NCBI GenBank assembly: GCA_015490805.1
Contig: WFXC01000016.1
Coordinates: 1 to 64,000 of the forward strand
Source of the DNA: Candidatus Kapaibacterium sp.
Lineage (GTDB): Bacteria; Bacteroidota; Ignavibacteria; Kapaibacteriales; WFXC01
Direction: 5' to 3'
Length of the DNA stretch: 64,000 bases
Shown: positions 34,479 through 42,895 of the stretch, in pieces
Numbering within the stretch: position 1 is the first letter of the stretch
How the letters are laid out: the number at the start of each line of letters is the position of its first letter
Position numbers and translations under genes: made by a program
The notes under the pieces: generated by a model
The model's input: only the letters and a program-made list of their open reading frames with translations
Told to the model about the DNA's origin: nothing
Databases searched by the model: none

Positions 34479-34561
34479 CAGGATCCAGACGCTCAGCGTG
34501 CTGCTTCCCCTTTGAACGCTCCTGACAAAGCAAAAAGCGATAGCAATGCACCCTTCTAACG

Positions 34562-35338
34562 TTACCGTTTCGCCCTGCGCTGCCGAACAGCTTCAAAGAC
34601 CAGGATACCACATGCAACAGAAACATTCAGCGAGGAGACCCGACCAGCTAATGGGATTCGGACAACCGCATTACATTCAGCAAGCACCTGCGGCTGGATT
34701 CCGCTATGCTCACTTCCCAGAACCAGCACGGTTGGAAGGGTCAAATCGACGTCCGTGTATACGGAATCGCCCGTATCAGCCGTACCCAAAATCTGGAAAT
34801 CTGCCAGTTTGCAATCGCGCAGCGCCTGCACCAGGTGCTGCACCCGTACCAATCGCAAATGCTCAACAGCTCCCGCACTGGTTTTCCACACCACAGGCGT
34901 AATCGGTGCTGTCGAACGCTGCGAAAGGATGACGCCGTCAACACCCGCAGCTTCGCAGGTTCGCAAGATAGCACCCAGATTCTGCGGATCGGTAACGTGA
35001 TCCAGTGCTACAAGGAGCGGTGTATCGGTTGCAGCATACGCCTGATCGATCAGCTCTCCGATGGAAAGCCACTGGATCGCTGGCAACCGGAGCGCTATCA
35101 CTCCCTGCGCCTTGCCGGGACTATCTGCCGGCACCACCTGCCGTTGCAGCGTGGCGAATTTCCGTCGATCCATCTGAACACACGGAATTTTCCGCCGCTT
35201 CGCCAGCACCCGAATTTGTGTCAGTTCCTTTCCCTGCGTTCCATACCGGATATAAATTTTTTCCAGCGGCGCTCCCGCTTCCAGCGCCTCCAGAACCGGT
35301 CGGCGACCATAAATGTAAAATTCCTGCAACTTCGTCAT
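34562..35338 (-). CDS. rlmB: 23S rRNA (guanosine-2'-O-)-methyltransferase of the RlmB/TrmH family
   Basis: The product is 258 aa from the ATG at 35338, after AAAGGA; the longer frame to 35395 covers the divergent promoter. It has an N-terminal substrate-binding domain (EFYIYGRRPVLEALEAGAPLEKIYI) and a SPOUT catalytic domain. Motif 1 is LDHVTDPQNLGAILRTCEAAG, motif 2 is LVLGSEHSGI and motif 3 is IPLAGRVSSLNVSVACGILVFE. The C terminus is short (VRQRRAKR). It would methylate a ribose in 23S rRNA using S-adenosylmethionine. It is convergent with the AAA/DUF4276 pair and divergent from scpA. Confidence 0.93.
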   Translation of the reverse strand: MTKLQEFYIYGRRPVLEALEAGAPLEKIYIRYGTQGKELTQIRVLAKRRKIPCVQMDRRKFATLQRQVVPADSPGKAQGVIALRLPAIQWLSIGELIDQAYAATDTPLLVALDHVTDPQNLGAILRTCEAAGVDGVILSQRSTAPITPVVWKTSAGAVEHLRLVRVQHLVQALRDCKLADFQILGTADTGDSVYTDVDLTLPTVLVLGSEHSGIQPQVLAECNAVVRIPLAGRVSSLNVSVACGILVFEAVRQRRAKR

Positions 35339-35362
35339 CGTTCCTTTTGTTTGCAAAATCCC

Positions 35363-35370
35363 TATTTTTG
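35363..35370 (+). promoter_or_regulatory. TAnnTTTG -7 promoter element of scpA
   Basis: TATTTTTG, full consensus, 55 nt before the scpA ATG at 35425 in the rlmB-scpA divergent spacer. It confirms that the open frame extending to 35005 is not the start. Confidence 0.6.
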
Positions 35371-35424
35371 CATTTTGACGCAGACGGGGCAACAACTAAT
35401 AGTGCGCAGGGAACAACAGCAGCG

Positions 35425-36138
35425 ATGATATACCGCATCCGATTGACAAATTTCGAGGGTCCGCTGGATCTCCTTCTCTACTTCATCAAGCGCGACAAGC
35501 TCAACATTTACGACATTCCCATCGCGCGGATCACGCACGAATTCTTGGAGTATGTCCGGCTAATGAAAATGCTCAATCTGGAAGTTGTCGGCGATTTCCT
35601 GGTCACTGCCAGTATGCTTCTCCAGATTAAAGCTCGAATGCTGCTGCCAAAGCCGGAGTCGGAGGAAACGGAAGAGGAAGATCCACGAACAGAACTGGTT
35701 CACCGCCTGCTGGAATACAAGCGCTACAAAGAAGCCGCCGAAGCGTTAGCCGAACGCCATCAGCAGTACCGGTACTACCTCTACCGCTCCATTCCTGATC
35801 CTACCCCTGCTCAGATGGTGGAGCCAGTGTACAAAAATGCGTCACTGCTGGATCTCCTTACGGCGCTCAAACGCGTGCTGGAAAAAGCAGAAAATGCCGC
35901 TTCGGAATCCAACGTGCATACGGTCGAACTGCCGCCAGTCTCTGTTGAAGCACAGGCAGAATTTTTGTTAAACGAAGTCAAACGCCACGGGGAAATCACT
36001 TTCCAGCAGTTAGTGGAGGGAATGGAGCGGCTGGTGATCATTGCAACGTTCTTAGCTTTGCTGGAGCTGATCAAACACCAGATGGTTGGCGTGCGACAGG
36101 CTGCCGTGTTTGATGACATCATCGTTTATGAACCGTAA
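35425..36138 (+). CDS. scpA: Segregation and condensation protein A
   Basis: The product is 237 aa from the ATG at 35425. It starts MIYRIRLTNFEGPLDLLLYFIKRDKLNIYDIPIARIT, the highly conserved ScpA kleisin N terminus that binds the SMC neck. A Glu-rich linker (ESEETEEEDPRTE) follows, and the C-terminal winged helix (RHGEITFQQLVEGMERLVIIATFLALLELIK) binds the SMC head. With SMC and ScpB it forms the chromosome-organising condensin. scpB follows after 20 bases. Confidence 0.95.
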   Translation: MIYRIRLTNFEGPLDLLLYFIKRDKLNIYDIPIARITHEFLEYVRLMKMLNLEVVGDFLVTASMLLQIKARMLLPKPESEETEEEDPRTELVHRLLEYKRYKEAAEALAERHQQYRYYLYRSIPDPTPAQMVEPVYKNASLLDLLTALKRVLEKAENAASESNVHTVELPPVSVEAQAEFLLNEVKRHGEITFQQLVEGMERLVIIATFLALLELIKHQMVGVRQAAVFDDIIVYEP

Positions 36139-36158
36139 CGTCAAAAAGCAGGAAGCCA

Positions 36159-36875
36159 ATGAGCATCAATTTTTTGCAATATGATCGCACCGAGCAACGC
36201 CGCATCTTAGAAGCGCTGATTTTCGCTGCCGATGAACCATTACCGCTGAAATCGATAGCAAAATTTTTGTTTGGTGATACAAGCAAGCAGGACCAGACGA
36301 TCTTTGCACCAAACGGCGTTGAGGCATTGCTCCAATCCCTGATCGAGGAAATCAACGAAGAGCTGGAAACCTCGAAGCGTCCTTATCGGATTGTAGAAGT
36401 GGGTGGTGGATACCAGTTCGCGACGCTGCCAGAATTTGGCAAAATTGTGAGTTCGTATCTGCAACTCAAAGCAGCTCGCCGCCTCTCCCGCGCTGCCTTG
36501 GAAACCTTAGCAATCATTGCCTATCGCCAGCCAGTATCGAAACCGGAAATCGAAGCTATCCGGGGCGTGCGGTCGGATGAAGTGATACAGACGCTGCTGC
36601 AGCGGGAACTGATTACCATCGTCGGTCGTGCCGATACCATCGGGCGTCCCCTGCTCTATGGAACAACGCCGGTGTTTCTGAAAACCTTCGGTCTCAACAG
36701 CCTGGAGGATCTGCCTCGCCTGCGTGAACTGGAAGAGCTGCTGCAACAGCCAGAAGAAGGGGAAGAAGTCGTAACGCTGGTGGCAACCGAAGATGTCAAA
36801 GAAACTCTGGAAGCACAATTTCAAGAACGGGTCACCTCGGTTGAGCCTTTACCTGACGAAGGCTCAGCCGGATAA
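36159..36875 (+). CDS. scpB: Segregation and condensation protein B
   Basis: The 238-aa product has tandem winged-helix domains: RILEALIFAADEPLPLKSIAKFL at the start and LSRAALETLAIIAYRQPVSKPEIEAIRGV in the middle, the latter a signature of ScpB. The sequence RPLLYGTTPVFLKTFGLNSLEDLP follows, then an acidic C-terminal tail. It dimerises and binds ScpA in the SMC complex. It lies 20 bases after scpA and about 55 bases before ruvB, consistent with one transcript. Confidence 0.95.
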   Translation: MSINFLQYDRTEQRRILEALIFAADEPLPLKSIAKFLFGDTSKQDQTIFAPNGVEALLQSLIEEINEELETSKRPYRIVEVGGGYQFATLPEFGKIVSSYLQLKAARRLSRAALETLAIIAYRQPVSKPEIEAIRGVRSDEVIQTLLQRELITIVGRADTIGRPLLYGTTPVFLKTFGLNSLEDLPRLRELEELLQQPEEGEEVVTLVATEDVKETLEAQFQERVTSVEPLPDEGSAG

Positions 36876-36930
36876 GCGCACTGGTTTGATCCGCTCGATC
36901 GTCTTGTGCAGTTGCTGAACGGATAGTGTG

Positions 36931-37986
36931 ATGAACGAGAAAAGAATGCGAGAGGCTGGTTCGCCGATTGCTGCAACACCTTCATCGGAGGATCGGGAAT
37001 TTGAAGCAACGCTGCGTCCCCGACGCTTCGAGGAATTCATCGGACAACGGTCGCTGCTGGAAAATCTTCAGGTCTTTGTCCAGGCTGCCCGGCAACGACA
37101 GGAGCCGCTGGATCACGTTCTGTTGAGTGGTCCGCCGGGACTTGGCAAAACCACCTTAGCGCATATCATCGCCGAAGAAATGGGGGTAGCACTGCGAGCA
37201 ACCTCCGGACCGGTAATGGAACGGGCTGGGGATCTGGCAGGAATTTTGACCAATCTGGAAGAAGGGGACGTGCTCTTCATCGATGAAATCCACCGCCTGC
37301 CGACTACGGTGGAAGAATACCTCTACGCAGCAATGGAGGATTTCGTGTTGGATATCGTCATTGATTCCGGTCCCTCAGCGCGCTCGATTCAATTGCGGCT
37401 TCCGCGATTCACGCTGGTTGGCACCACAACCCGGATGGGACTGCTGACCGCTCCGCTGCGTTCCCGCTTCGGCATTGTCCATCGCCTGGATTACTACTCC
37501 GCCGAAGATCTGTTTCATATCGTGATGCGATCGGCAAAAATCCTGGGGGTTCCGATCGAACCCGAAGGTGCTGCTGAAATTGCCCGCCGCTCTCGTGGAA
37601 CGCCACGGATCGCCAATCGCCTGCTGCGCCGCACCCGCGATTTTGCAGAGGTCAAAGGCGATGGGGTCATTACAAAAACCATCGCACAAATGGCGCTGGC
37701 AGCGCTGGAAGTGGATGAATACGGGCTGGACGAGATGGATAAACGCATTCTGTTGACCATCATCGAAAAATTCCACGGCGGTCCGGTCGGACTCAACACG
37801 ATCGCTGTTGCTGTCGGCGAAGATCCGGGCACGCTTGAAGAAGTCTACGAACCTTTTCTCATCCAGCAGGGTTTTCTCCACCGCACGCCGCGAGGACGGG
37901 AAGCAACGCCTCTGGCGTTCCGCCATTTCGGCTATCGTCCTCCCAACGCTCCCGAAACCCCCTCGCTGTTTACGGAATCGCCATAA
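36931..37986 (+). CDS. ruvB: Holliday junction branch migration ATPase RuvB
   Basis: The product is 351 aa from the ATG at 36931; a GTG directly before it is an alternative. It is the AAA+ motor of Holliday junction migration, working with RuvA and RuvC. The N-terminal [12 protein letters not shown] motif, Walker [10 protein letters not shown], Walker [10 protein letters not shown], sensor [18 protein letters not shown] with the arginine finger, [18 protein letters not shown] and the C-terminal winged-helix block ([33 protein letters not shown]) are all intact. Its position after scpB is common enough not to imply a special function. Confidence 0.97.
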   Translation: MNEKRMREAGSPIAATPSSEDREFEATLRPRRFEEFIGQRSLLENLQVFVQAARQRQEPLDHVLLSGPPGLGKTTLAHIIAEEMGVALRATSGPVMERAGDLAGILTNLEEGDVLFIDEIHRLPTTVEEYLYAAMEDFVLDIVIDSGPSARSIQLRLPRFTLVGTTTRMGLLTAPLRSRFGIVHRLDYYSAEDLFHIVMRSAKILGVPIEPEGAAEIARRSRGTPRIANRLLRRTRDFAEVKGDGVITKTIAQMALAALEVDEYGLDEMDKRILLTIIEKFHGGPVGLNTIAVAVGEDPGTLEEVYEPFLIQQGFLHRTPRGREATPLAFRHFGYRPPNAPETPSLFTESP

Positions 37987-38090
37987 ATCCCAGATTCGAC
38001 ACTGGGCCATCTCAACACAACCCGACCGCTGCTATTCGCAGGACCGCTGTAAATTTCCTCTCTTTCTGCGACCATTCCACCGGTTCTCCG

Positions 38091-38098
38091 TATTTTTG
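38091..38098 (+). promoter_or_regulatory. TAnnTTTG -7 promoter element of gcvPA
   Basis: TATTTTTG, full consensus, 30 nt before the ATG at 38129. It indicates that gcvPA is transcribed separately from ruvB and that the upstream open frame from 38105 is not used. Confidence 0.65.
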
Positions 38099-38128
38099 TA
38101 ATCTTTGTCAGACAATTGGAGCAGTGCT

Positions 38129-39478
38129 ATGCATCCTTACATTCCCAACACGGAAGACGATCGCAAAAAGATGCTGGCTGCTATTGGGCTGAACCACATC
38201 GACGAACTGTTTAACGTCATCCCCGAAGATCTCCGACTAAAAGAGCCGCTCAACCTGCCCGATCCAAAGTCGGAATGGGAGGTTCTGCAACAACTGACCA
38301 CCTTAGCAGAGCAGAATGCTGATGCAACTCACTACACCTGTTTTTTAGGTGGCGGTGCGTATGATCATTACGTCCCCACCGTCGTTCCTTACATCATCGC
38401 CCGTCCGGAATTCCAGACGGCTTACACGCCGTACCAGCCGGAAGTATCACAGGGCACCCTCCAATCTATTTTTGAATACCAATCGATGATCTGTCGACTC
38501 ACCGAAATGGAGGTTTCCAACGCTTCGCTGTACGACGGTGCAACGGCATTAGCAGAAGCAGCCTTGATGGCAACAGCGATTACGAAACGCCCGCTGCACT
38601 ACATTGCCGGCACCCTTCATCCCAACTACCTGCGGGTGATGCAAACGTATGGAACGGGCAAATCCCTGGAATTCCGCACCTTTGTGCAACCGGACGGGAC
38701 CGCAGATCTTGCAGCGCTGCAAGCAGCGATGGAGCAGGAAACGCCAGCTTCGATCATCCTGCAGAATCCGAACTTCTATGGAACCATCGAAGACGGACAG
38801 CCCCTGGCGGACTTAGCCCACCAGCATAATGCGCTGTTCATTGTTTCCGTCGATCCCATCTCTCTGGGTATTCTCCAACCGCCCGGAGCATACGGCGCCG
38901 ATATCGTCACTGGAGAGGGGCAATCCCTGGGCATCCCGCTCAGCTTCGGAGGTCCGTATCTGGGCATCTTCGCAGCTCGCAAGAAATACATTCGCTTTAT
39001 GCCAGGGCGTATCGCCGGAGCAACGGTGGATGTGGACGGCAAACGCGGCTTTGTACTGGTGTTGCAAACCCGTGAGCAGCAGATCAAGCGGGAGCGGGCA
39101 ACGTCGAACATCTGCACCAATCAGGGGCTGATGATGTTAGCCGCAACTGTCTATATGGCGCTCATGGGCAAACAGGGCATTGCGGAAGTTGCGACGCAGG
39201 CGACGCAAAAAGCTCACTACTTAGCTCGCCGCATTGCAGAAATCCCCGGCTTCTCACTGCCAATCGATAAACCGTTCTTCAAAGAATTTCTCGTGCAAAC
39301 TCCTGTCCCGCCCGGCACCATTCTCCAGCGACTACAGGAAGAAAAAATTCTCGGCGGCATCGACACCTCGCAGTGGGAGGGACTAATCCCCGGACTCCTC
39401 ATCGCCGTAACAGAAAAACGGACCAGAGCAGAAATGGACCGCTACGTAGAAATCCTCAGGGAATTCCAGGCGGCGTAA
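38129..39478 (+). CDS. gcvPA: Glycine dehydrogenase (decarboxylating) subunit 1
   Basis: The 449-aa product starts MHPYIPNTEDDRKKMLAAIG. It is the N-terminal half of the split glycine cleavage P-protein, with conserved FLGGGAYDHYVPTVV, AYTPYQPEVSQGTLQ, EVSNASLYDGATA, GEGQSLGIPLSFGGPYLG and RERATSNICTNQGLM. With GcvPB, which carries the PLP lysine, it decarboxylates glycine and transfers the aminomethyl group to lipoyl-GcvH. gcvPB, gcvT and gcvH are not in this window, so the complex is encoded at several loci. It has its own promoter. Confidence 0.96.
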   Translation: MHPYIPNTEDDRKKMLAAIGLNHIDELFNVIPEDLRLKEPLNLPDPKSEWEVLQQLTTLAEQNADATHYTCFLGGGAYDHYVPTVVPYIIARPEFQTAYTPYQPEVSQGTLQSIFEYQSMICRLTEMEVSNASLYDGATALAEAALMATAITKRPLHYIAGTLHPNYLRVMQTYGTGKSLEFRTFVQPDGTADLAALQAAMEQETPASIILQNPNFYGTIEDGQPLADLAHQHNALFIVSVDPISLGILQPPGAYGADIVTGEGQSLGIPLSFGGPYLGIFAARKKYIRFMPGRIAGATVDVDGKRGFVLVLQTREQQIKRERATSNICTNQGLMMLAATVYMALMGKQGIAEVATQATQKAHYLARRIAEIPGFSLPIDKPFFKEFLVQTPVPPGTILQRLQEEKILGGIDTSQWEGLIPGLLIAVTEKRTRAEMDRYVEILREFQAA

Positions 39479-39619
39479 GTGCCCCTTCCCAGTAGCGGCG
39501 ATCAGGCAGTCATTGAGAGCCTCAGCCCCTTCCGATCCAGCGCGATCAAAGACACCGCAGGGATGCAGCAGCGCTCCGCTTCTTGCAGCATCGCTTCTCT
39601 CCAATTTCCGTATGCACCT
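39479..39619. other. Non-coding start of the gcvPA downstream spacer
   Basis: Short open frames only, none with a convincing start or composition. The region leads into repeat locus 6. The stretch 39712-39909 beyond the repeat is likewise without a recognisable gene or terminator. Confidence 0.4.
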
Positions 39620-39711
39620 ACCGGGAATGCACGCCCTTAGGCGTGCATCTACTGGGAGCACACGCTTCCGTGTACATCGCTGTTCCTTTGCCGACTAAAG
39701 TCGGCGCTCCT
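39620..39711 (+). repeat. Intergenic three-stem repeat, locus 6
   Basis: A half unit CGGGAATGCACGCCCTTAGG with hairpin GCACGCCCTTAGGCGTGC, then a near-full unit 39651-39711 starting CTGGGAGCAC with hairpin CACGCTTCCGTGT and hairpin GCCGACTAAAGTCGGC, closing GCGCTCC. The spacing between hairpins is longer than in other copies. Confidence 0.7.
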
Positions 39712-39909
39712 GCAAAAACGGAAATTCCGCTGCGCTGTAAAGGAAGGAATTCCCACAAAGCAGAACTGCGTCACAGCACCTGAAGATTTCAGCCTGGCAA
39801 CCCCGCAGGGCAGTATCAGACACAGCAGGTTTGCATCACGATACCAAAAGGGCAACTCTATGCTCGAACGGGACAAATCAGAACACTGATGATGCCAGCA
39901 TACATCCCA

Positions 39910-40671
39910 CTACCGAATCGAATACCGCCGCAAGCGCCACATCACCGGATCCCTCGGCTCGCACGGCTCATACTCGGTCATAAACTCCCACGACCAGTCA
40001 TCTGCCACCTGAAACTGCACGATCCCGATCCCCCGAACAACCCAGATCCACAACCACTGCCCCTCGCATCCCGGATACGCTCTTTCTCCTGAGCCATATG
40101 ATGAGAACTGATCTCGCACACTACAACGATATTGCAAGGCACCAGCAGAAGTATCCAGAAAAGTTACTATCTGACGTCCTTCATACCGGGCTCCATACTC
40201 TATCCAGTCCGCAACGAGCTTCATTCCAACCAACTCTACTGTATCTGCGCCCGAGAACTGATGACGATAACTCCAACTCGGCTTTCCAAAATCTGCCAAT
40301 GGTAACCACTGGGGGGATATTCCCCAAAATCTCAAAATCCACCAGTTTCTATACTCCCACAACTGCCCATTCCGTTCCTCCCAGAACACCGTATCCCGAA
40401 ACTCCCCACCTTCCGACTGCCACCGCCACACCACCATCGCCGCCGCTCGACCATCAACCCTCCGCCTTCCTACTACCTCGATCCGCACCCACTTCGGAGA
40501 TTCCAGGGTATCAAGGCTCCCCGCTACCCATTCGTATTCCCACCAATTCCCCGAATCCAATGGCATCACCCTCCGCGCCTCCCGCGGTCCAGTCACATCC
40601 TCACATCCCCCGATCACCCCTCCACCAATGATCCCAACTGCCACGATCACCACCATCCACCTTCGATGCAT
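39910..40671 (-). CDS. Lipoprotein of unknown function
   Basis: The 253-aa product has a lipoprotein signal: a hydrophobic stretch ending VIGGGVIGGC with the lipid-accepting Cys at 23, then EDVTGP. The mature part is Trp-rich (NWWEYEWV, WEYRNWWILRFWG) with predicted beta strands. I do not recognise a family. It is the last gene of the subtilase-lipoprotein cluster, 24 bases after the preceding lipoprotein's stop, so probably co-transcribed. Confidence 0.78.
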   Translation of the reverse strand: MHRRWMVVIVAVGIIGGGVIGGCEDVTGPREARRVMPLDSGNWWEYEWVAGSLDTLESPKWVRIEVVGRRRVDGRAAAMVVWRWQSEGGEFRDTVFWEERNGQLWEYRNWWILRFWGISPQWLPLADFGKPSWSYRHQFSGADTVELVGMKLVADWIEYGARYEGRQIVTFLDTSAGALQYRCSVRDQFSSYGSGERAYPGCEGQWLWIWVVRGIGIVQFQVADDWSWEFMTEYEPCEPRDPVMWRLRRYSIR

Positions 40672-40695
40672 CTCCTCACTCCTCTTTGTGAAACG

Positions 40696-41859
40696 CTACT
40701 TAAATGGCAACGGGGTCATTGTCAACTGCCGGATGATCTGTCCCTGCAAATCCACTTCGTACAGATACCCATACGCAAACGGCAACGTATCTCTCGGCGG
40801 CACCATCGTCACCACCAGCCGATCATTGCTCAGAAAATCCCCGCCCGGCAAAAACCGATACCCGCACGCCGTCTGCCACAAATCCACCACCCGATCTGGC
40901 TTTGCCACCACCGGACGTTCCCGAAGCAGCCGATCCACATCATCCCAGATCCAGATCTGCGGAAATAACCTCGGCGGCACCGGCATCACCACCAGTGCCA
41001 ACCGCTTCCCATCCGGAGACCACCGTGCCCGCCTTACGATGATCGGATACCTTGCCCGACGTTCAAACCACAACCGGTACCCGTTCACGTAGTACGCATA
41101 TCCCCCATACCGCCCGGAAAGTTCCACTGCCAGAAACACCTTCTCCCCATCCGGCGACACTTCCTGCCACCACCGCCGATCCCATTGCCCCTCTCCCATC
41201 ACCTGCCGCCTCCATCGTTCCACCGGATCATTTTCAAACGGCAAAAACTCATCGCCCTCAAGATAATACATCCCTTTCTCCCCCGCATCCAGAAAATTCT
41301 TTCCCGGCTCAGATTGCTCCATCCATCGGTAGAACCGCAGCGTTTCATCCACCGAAAATGCCGTGCTGTATCCCGATGGTGCTATCCGATAGGCTTTCCC
41401 CTGCTGCCGGTCCACCAGAAAATAATTCCGCCCGAATGCCACCCATCTCCCTGTATCCACCATCGTCTGTGCCTCTATCAAGACATACCGATCGGAATAC
41501 GGTGCCCAGTGCATTGACAACACATCCCTGATGCCGAACCCCAGTGCTCGAATGGCTGCATCCATTCGTCCATCGTCCCACTGCAAACTCGCCGGGTCCA
41601 GACTCCGGACCCCAAAATAAAATTGCTGCCGGCGTACAATAAACCCTATGTGTCGCTCCTTCGGCGACACCCGCAGCACCTGATGATATCCCTCCTCCGG
41701 AAATTGCGCATTTTTATCCCCCAGACTGTGCGGGAAAAAGCACGGTGTCGGCGCAACCACCTCCCCGCACCCGCCACTTCCGAGCATCAGTCCAATGAGC
41801 CCCACAATCACAAACCACCATCGCTCTACTCCGCCTTGCCCCCTCTTCCCAACTCTCAT
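40696..41859 (-). CDS. TolB/WD40-like propeller lipoprotein
   Basis: The 387-aa product has an N terminus (RWWFVIVGLIGLMLGSGGC) that is a lipoprotein signal with Cys at about 31. The mature region shows PD40/TolB-like strand motifs (VSPDGEKVFLAVE, ARWSPDGKRLALVVMP) and a final YLYEVDLQGQIIRQLTMTP. The ending matches that of the next upstream lipoprotein (YIYEVSVEGRILRQLTFEL), so the two are paralogues. It is likely an envelope-anchored propeller with a binding role. It begins seven bases after its paralogue ends. Confidence 0.82.
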   Translation of the reverse strand: MRVGKRGQGGVERWWFVIVGLIGLMLGSGGCGEVVAPTPCFFPHSLGDKNAQFPEEGYHQVLRVSPKERHIGFIVRRQQFYFGVRSLDPASLQWDDGRMDAAIRALGFGIRDVLSMHWAPYSDRYVLIEAQTMVDTGRWVAFGRNYFLVDRQQGKAYRIAPSGYSTAFSVDETLRFYRWMEQSEPGKNFLDAGEKGMYYLEGDEFLPFENDPVERWRRQVMGEGQWDRRWWQEVSPDGEKVFLAVELSGRYGGYAYYVNGYRLWFERRARYPIIVRRARWSPDGKRLALVVMPVPPRLFPQIWIWDDVDRLLRERPVVAKPDRVVDLWQTACGYRFLPGGDFLSNDRLVVTMVPPRDTLPFAYGYLYEVDLQGQIIRQLTMTPLPFK

Positions 41860-41866
41860 CGCTCCC

Positions 41867-42895
41867 TCACAGCTCGAATGTTAACTGCCGCAAAATCCGT
41901 CCTTCGACCGAAACCTCATAGATGTAACAAGTAAAAAACCCCGGCGGAAACAGGGAGACCGCAAAGGTCGTATCACTGGTAAACCGCGGCACTGGATCCA
42001 TTGAATACATACACCACTGTTCTGCCGGATCAATCACATAATCTGGCTCCACTTTAGTTGAGGGATTTGCTAACACCCGATTGACATCCTTGATAATGAT
42101 GATCTTGCGTTCTCGATTAAGACCCGGTCCCCACATCAGCAAACTCCGCCCATTGGGTGCCCAGCTTGCCCTACCAGTTCCCCTCGGTAATCGTATCTCC
42201 ACTCCATCCAGCAAAAATCGCCGCTGACCGTTCTCATCCTCTACGACACCAAACCAGTGCTGATCGCCGGGACTCCACACCCGTCGCTGCGGCTTGCCTC
42301 GATACTTCTCCGGAAGCGGCAAAATCGTATCTTTCTGCAACCAGTACATCCGCTCTCCTGACAACACAAAATAATCCGCTCCGGGTCTGGAGGTCGCCAT
42401 CCAGTGCAGAAAGACACGATCTCCGGGACTTTCCGGGATCACCTTCTCCACTCGAACCGCCATACCACCCGAAAAAGCAATCACAAATGCATAGTCACGG
42501 AACCTTCCCTCTTGATCCATCGACTTGACCAATACCATCAGACGACGATGATCATACGGACACCATATTACCCCCTCTATTCCAGCGGAAGACTCTCCTT
42601 GCGGCAAATACGGTCGAGCTCCAAACTCGGAAACTTCGTAAGTAACCACGTTCATAATGCGCAATGGACTATCCTCCCGGACACTCCAGTAAGCTACCAT
42701 TACTCCATCCGGCGATGCTCCTATAACAATATGCCCCGATGGCGGTCGGATAATTCGGATTTCATCGTATCCCCATTCACACGGCGGTGGGGACGGCTGC
42801 ACGGGAACATCCTGACATCCGCCCCACCCACCACTCAGCAGCAAAAGCAGCATCCAGACAATGCTACCAGACAAATACCGGCTGTGTGACCACAT
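41867..42895 (-). CDS. TolB/WD40-like propeller lipoprotein, paralogue
   Basis: The product is 342 aa from the ATG at 42895 (MWSHSRYLSGSIVWMLLLLL, then SGGWGGC, lipid Cys near 27). A later ATG at 42853 would leave too short a signal, and the longest frame reaches back to 43021. The chosen start overlaps the subtilase 3' end by 32 bases. Strand motifs include IGASPDGVMVAYWS, VWSPGDQHWFGVV and ASWAPNGRSLLMWG. It is paralogous to the following gene. Coupling to the subtilase means its translation may also depend on the G-tract state upstream. Confidence 0.8.
   Translation of the reverse strand: MWSHSRYLSGSIVWMLLLLLSGGWGGCQDVPVQPSPPPCEWGYDEIRIIRPPSGHIVIGASPDGVMVAYWSVREDSPLRIMNVVTYEVSEFGARPYLPQGESSAGIEGVIWCPYDHRRLMVLVKSMDQEGRFRDYAFVIAFSGGMAVRVEKVIPESPGDRVFLHWMATSRPGADYFVLSGERMYWLQKDTILPLPEKYRGKPQRRVWSPGDQHWFGVVEDENGQRRFLLDGVEIRLPRGTGRASWAPNGRSLLMWGPGLNRERKIIIIKDVNRVLANPSTKVEPDYVIDPAEQWCMYSMDPVPRFTSDTTFAVSLFPPGFFTCYIYEVSVEGRILRQLTFEL

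Noticed and set aside
34706-35428. 240-aa + strand frame opposite rlmB
   Set aside because: It is antisense to well-conserved SPOUT motifs and lacks any recognisable start or domain.
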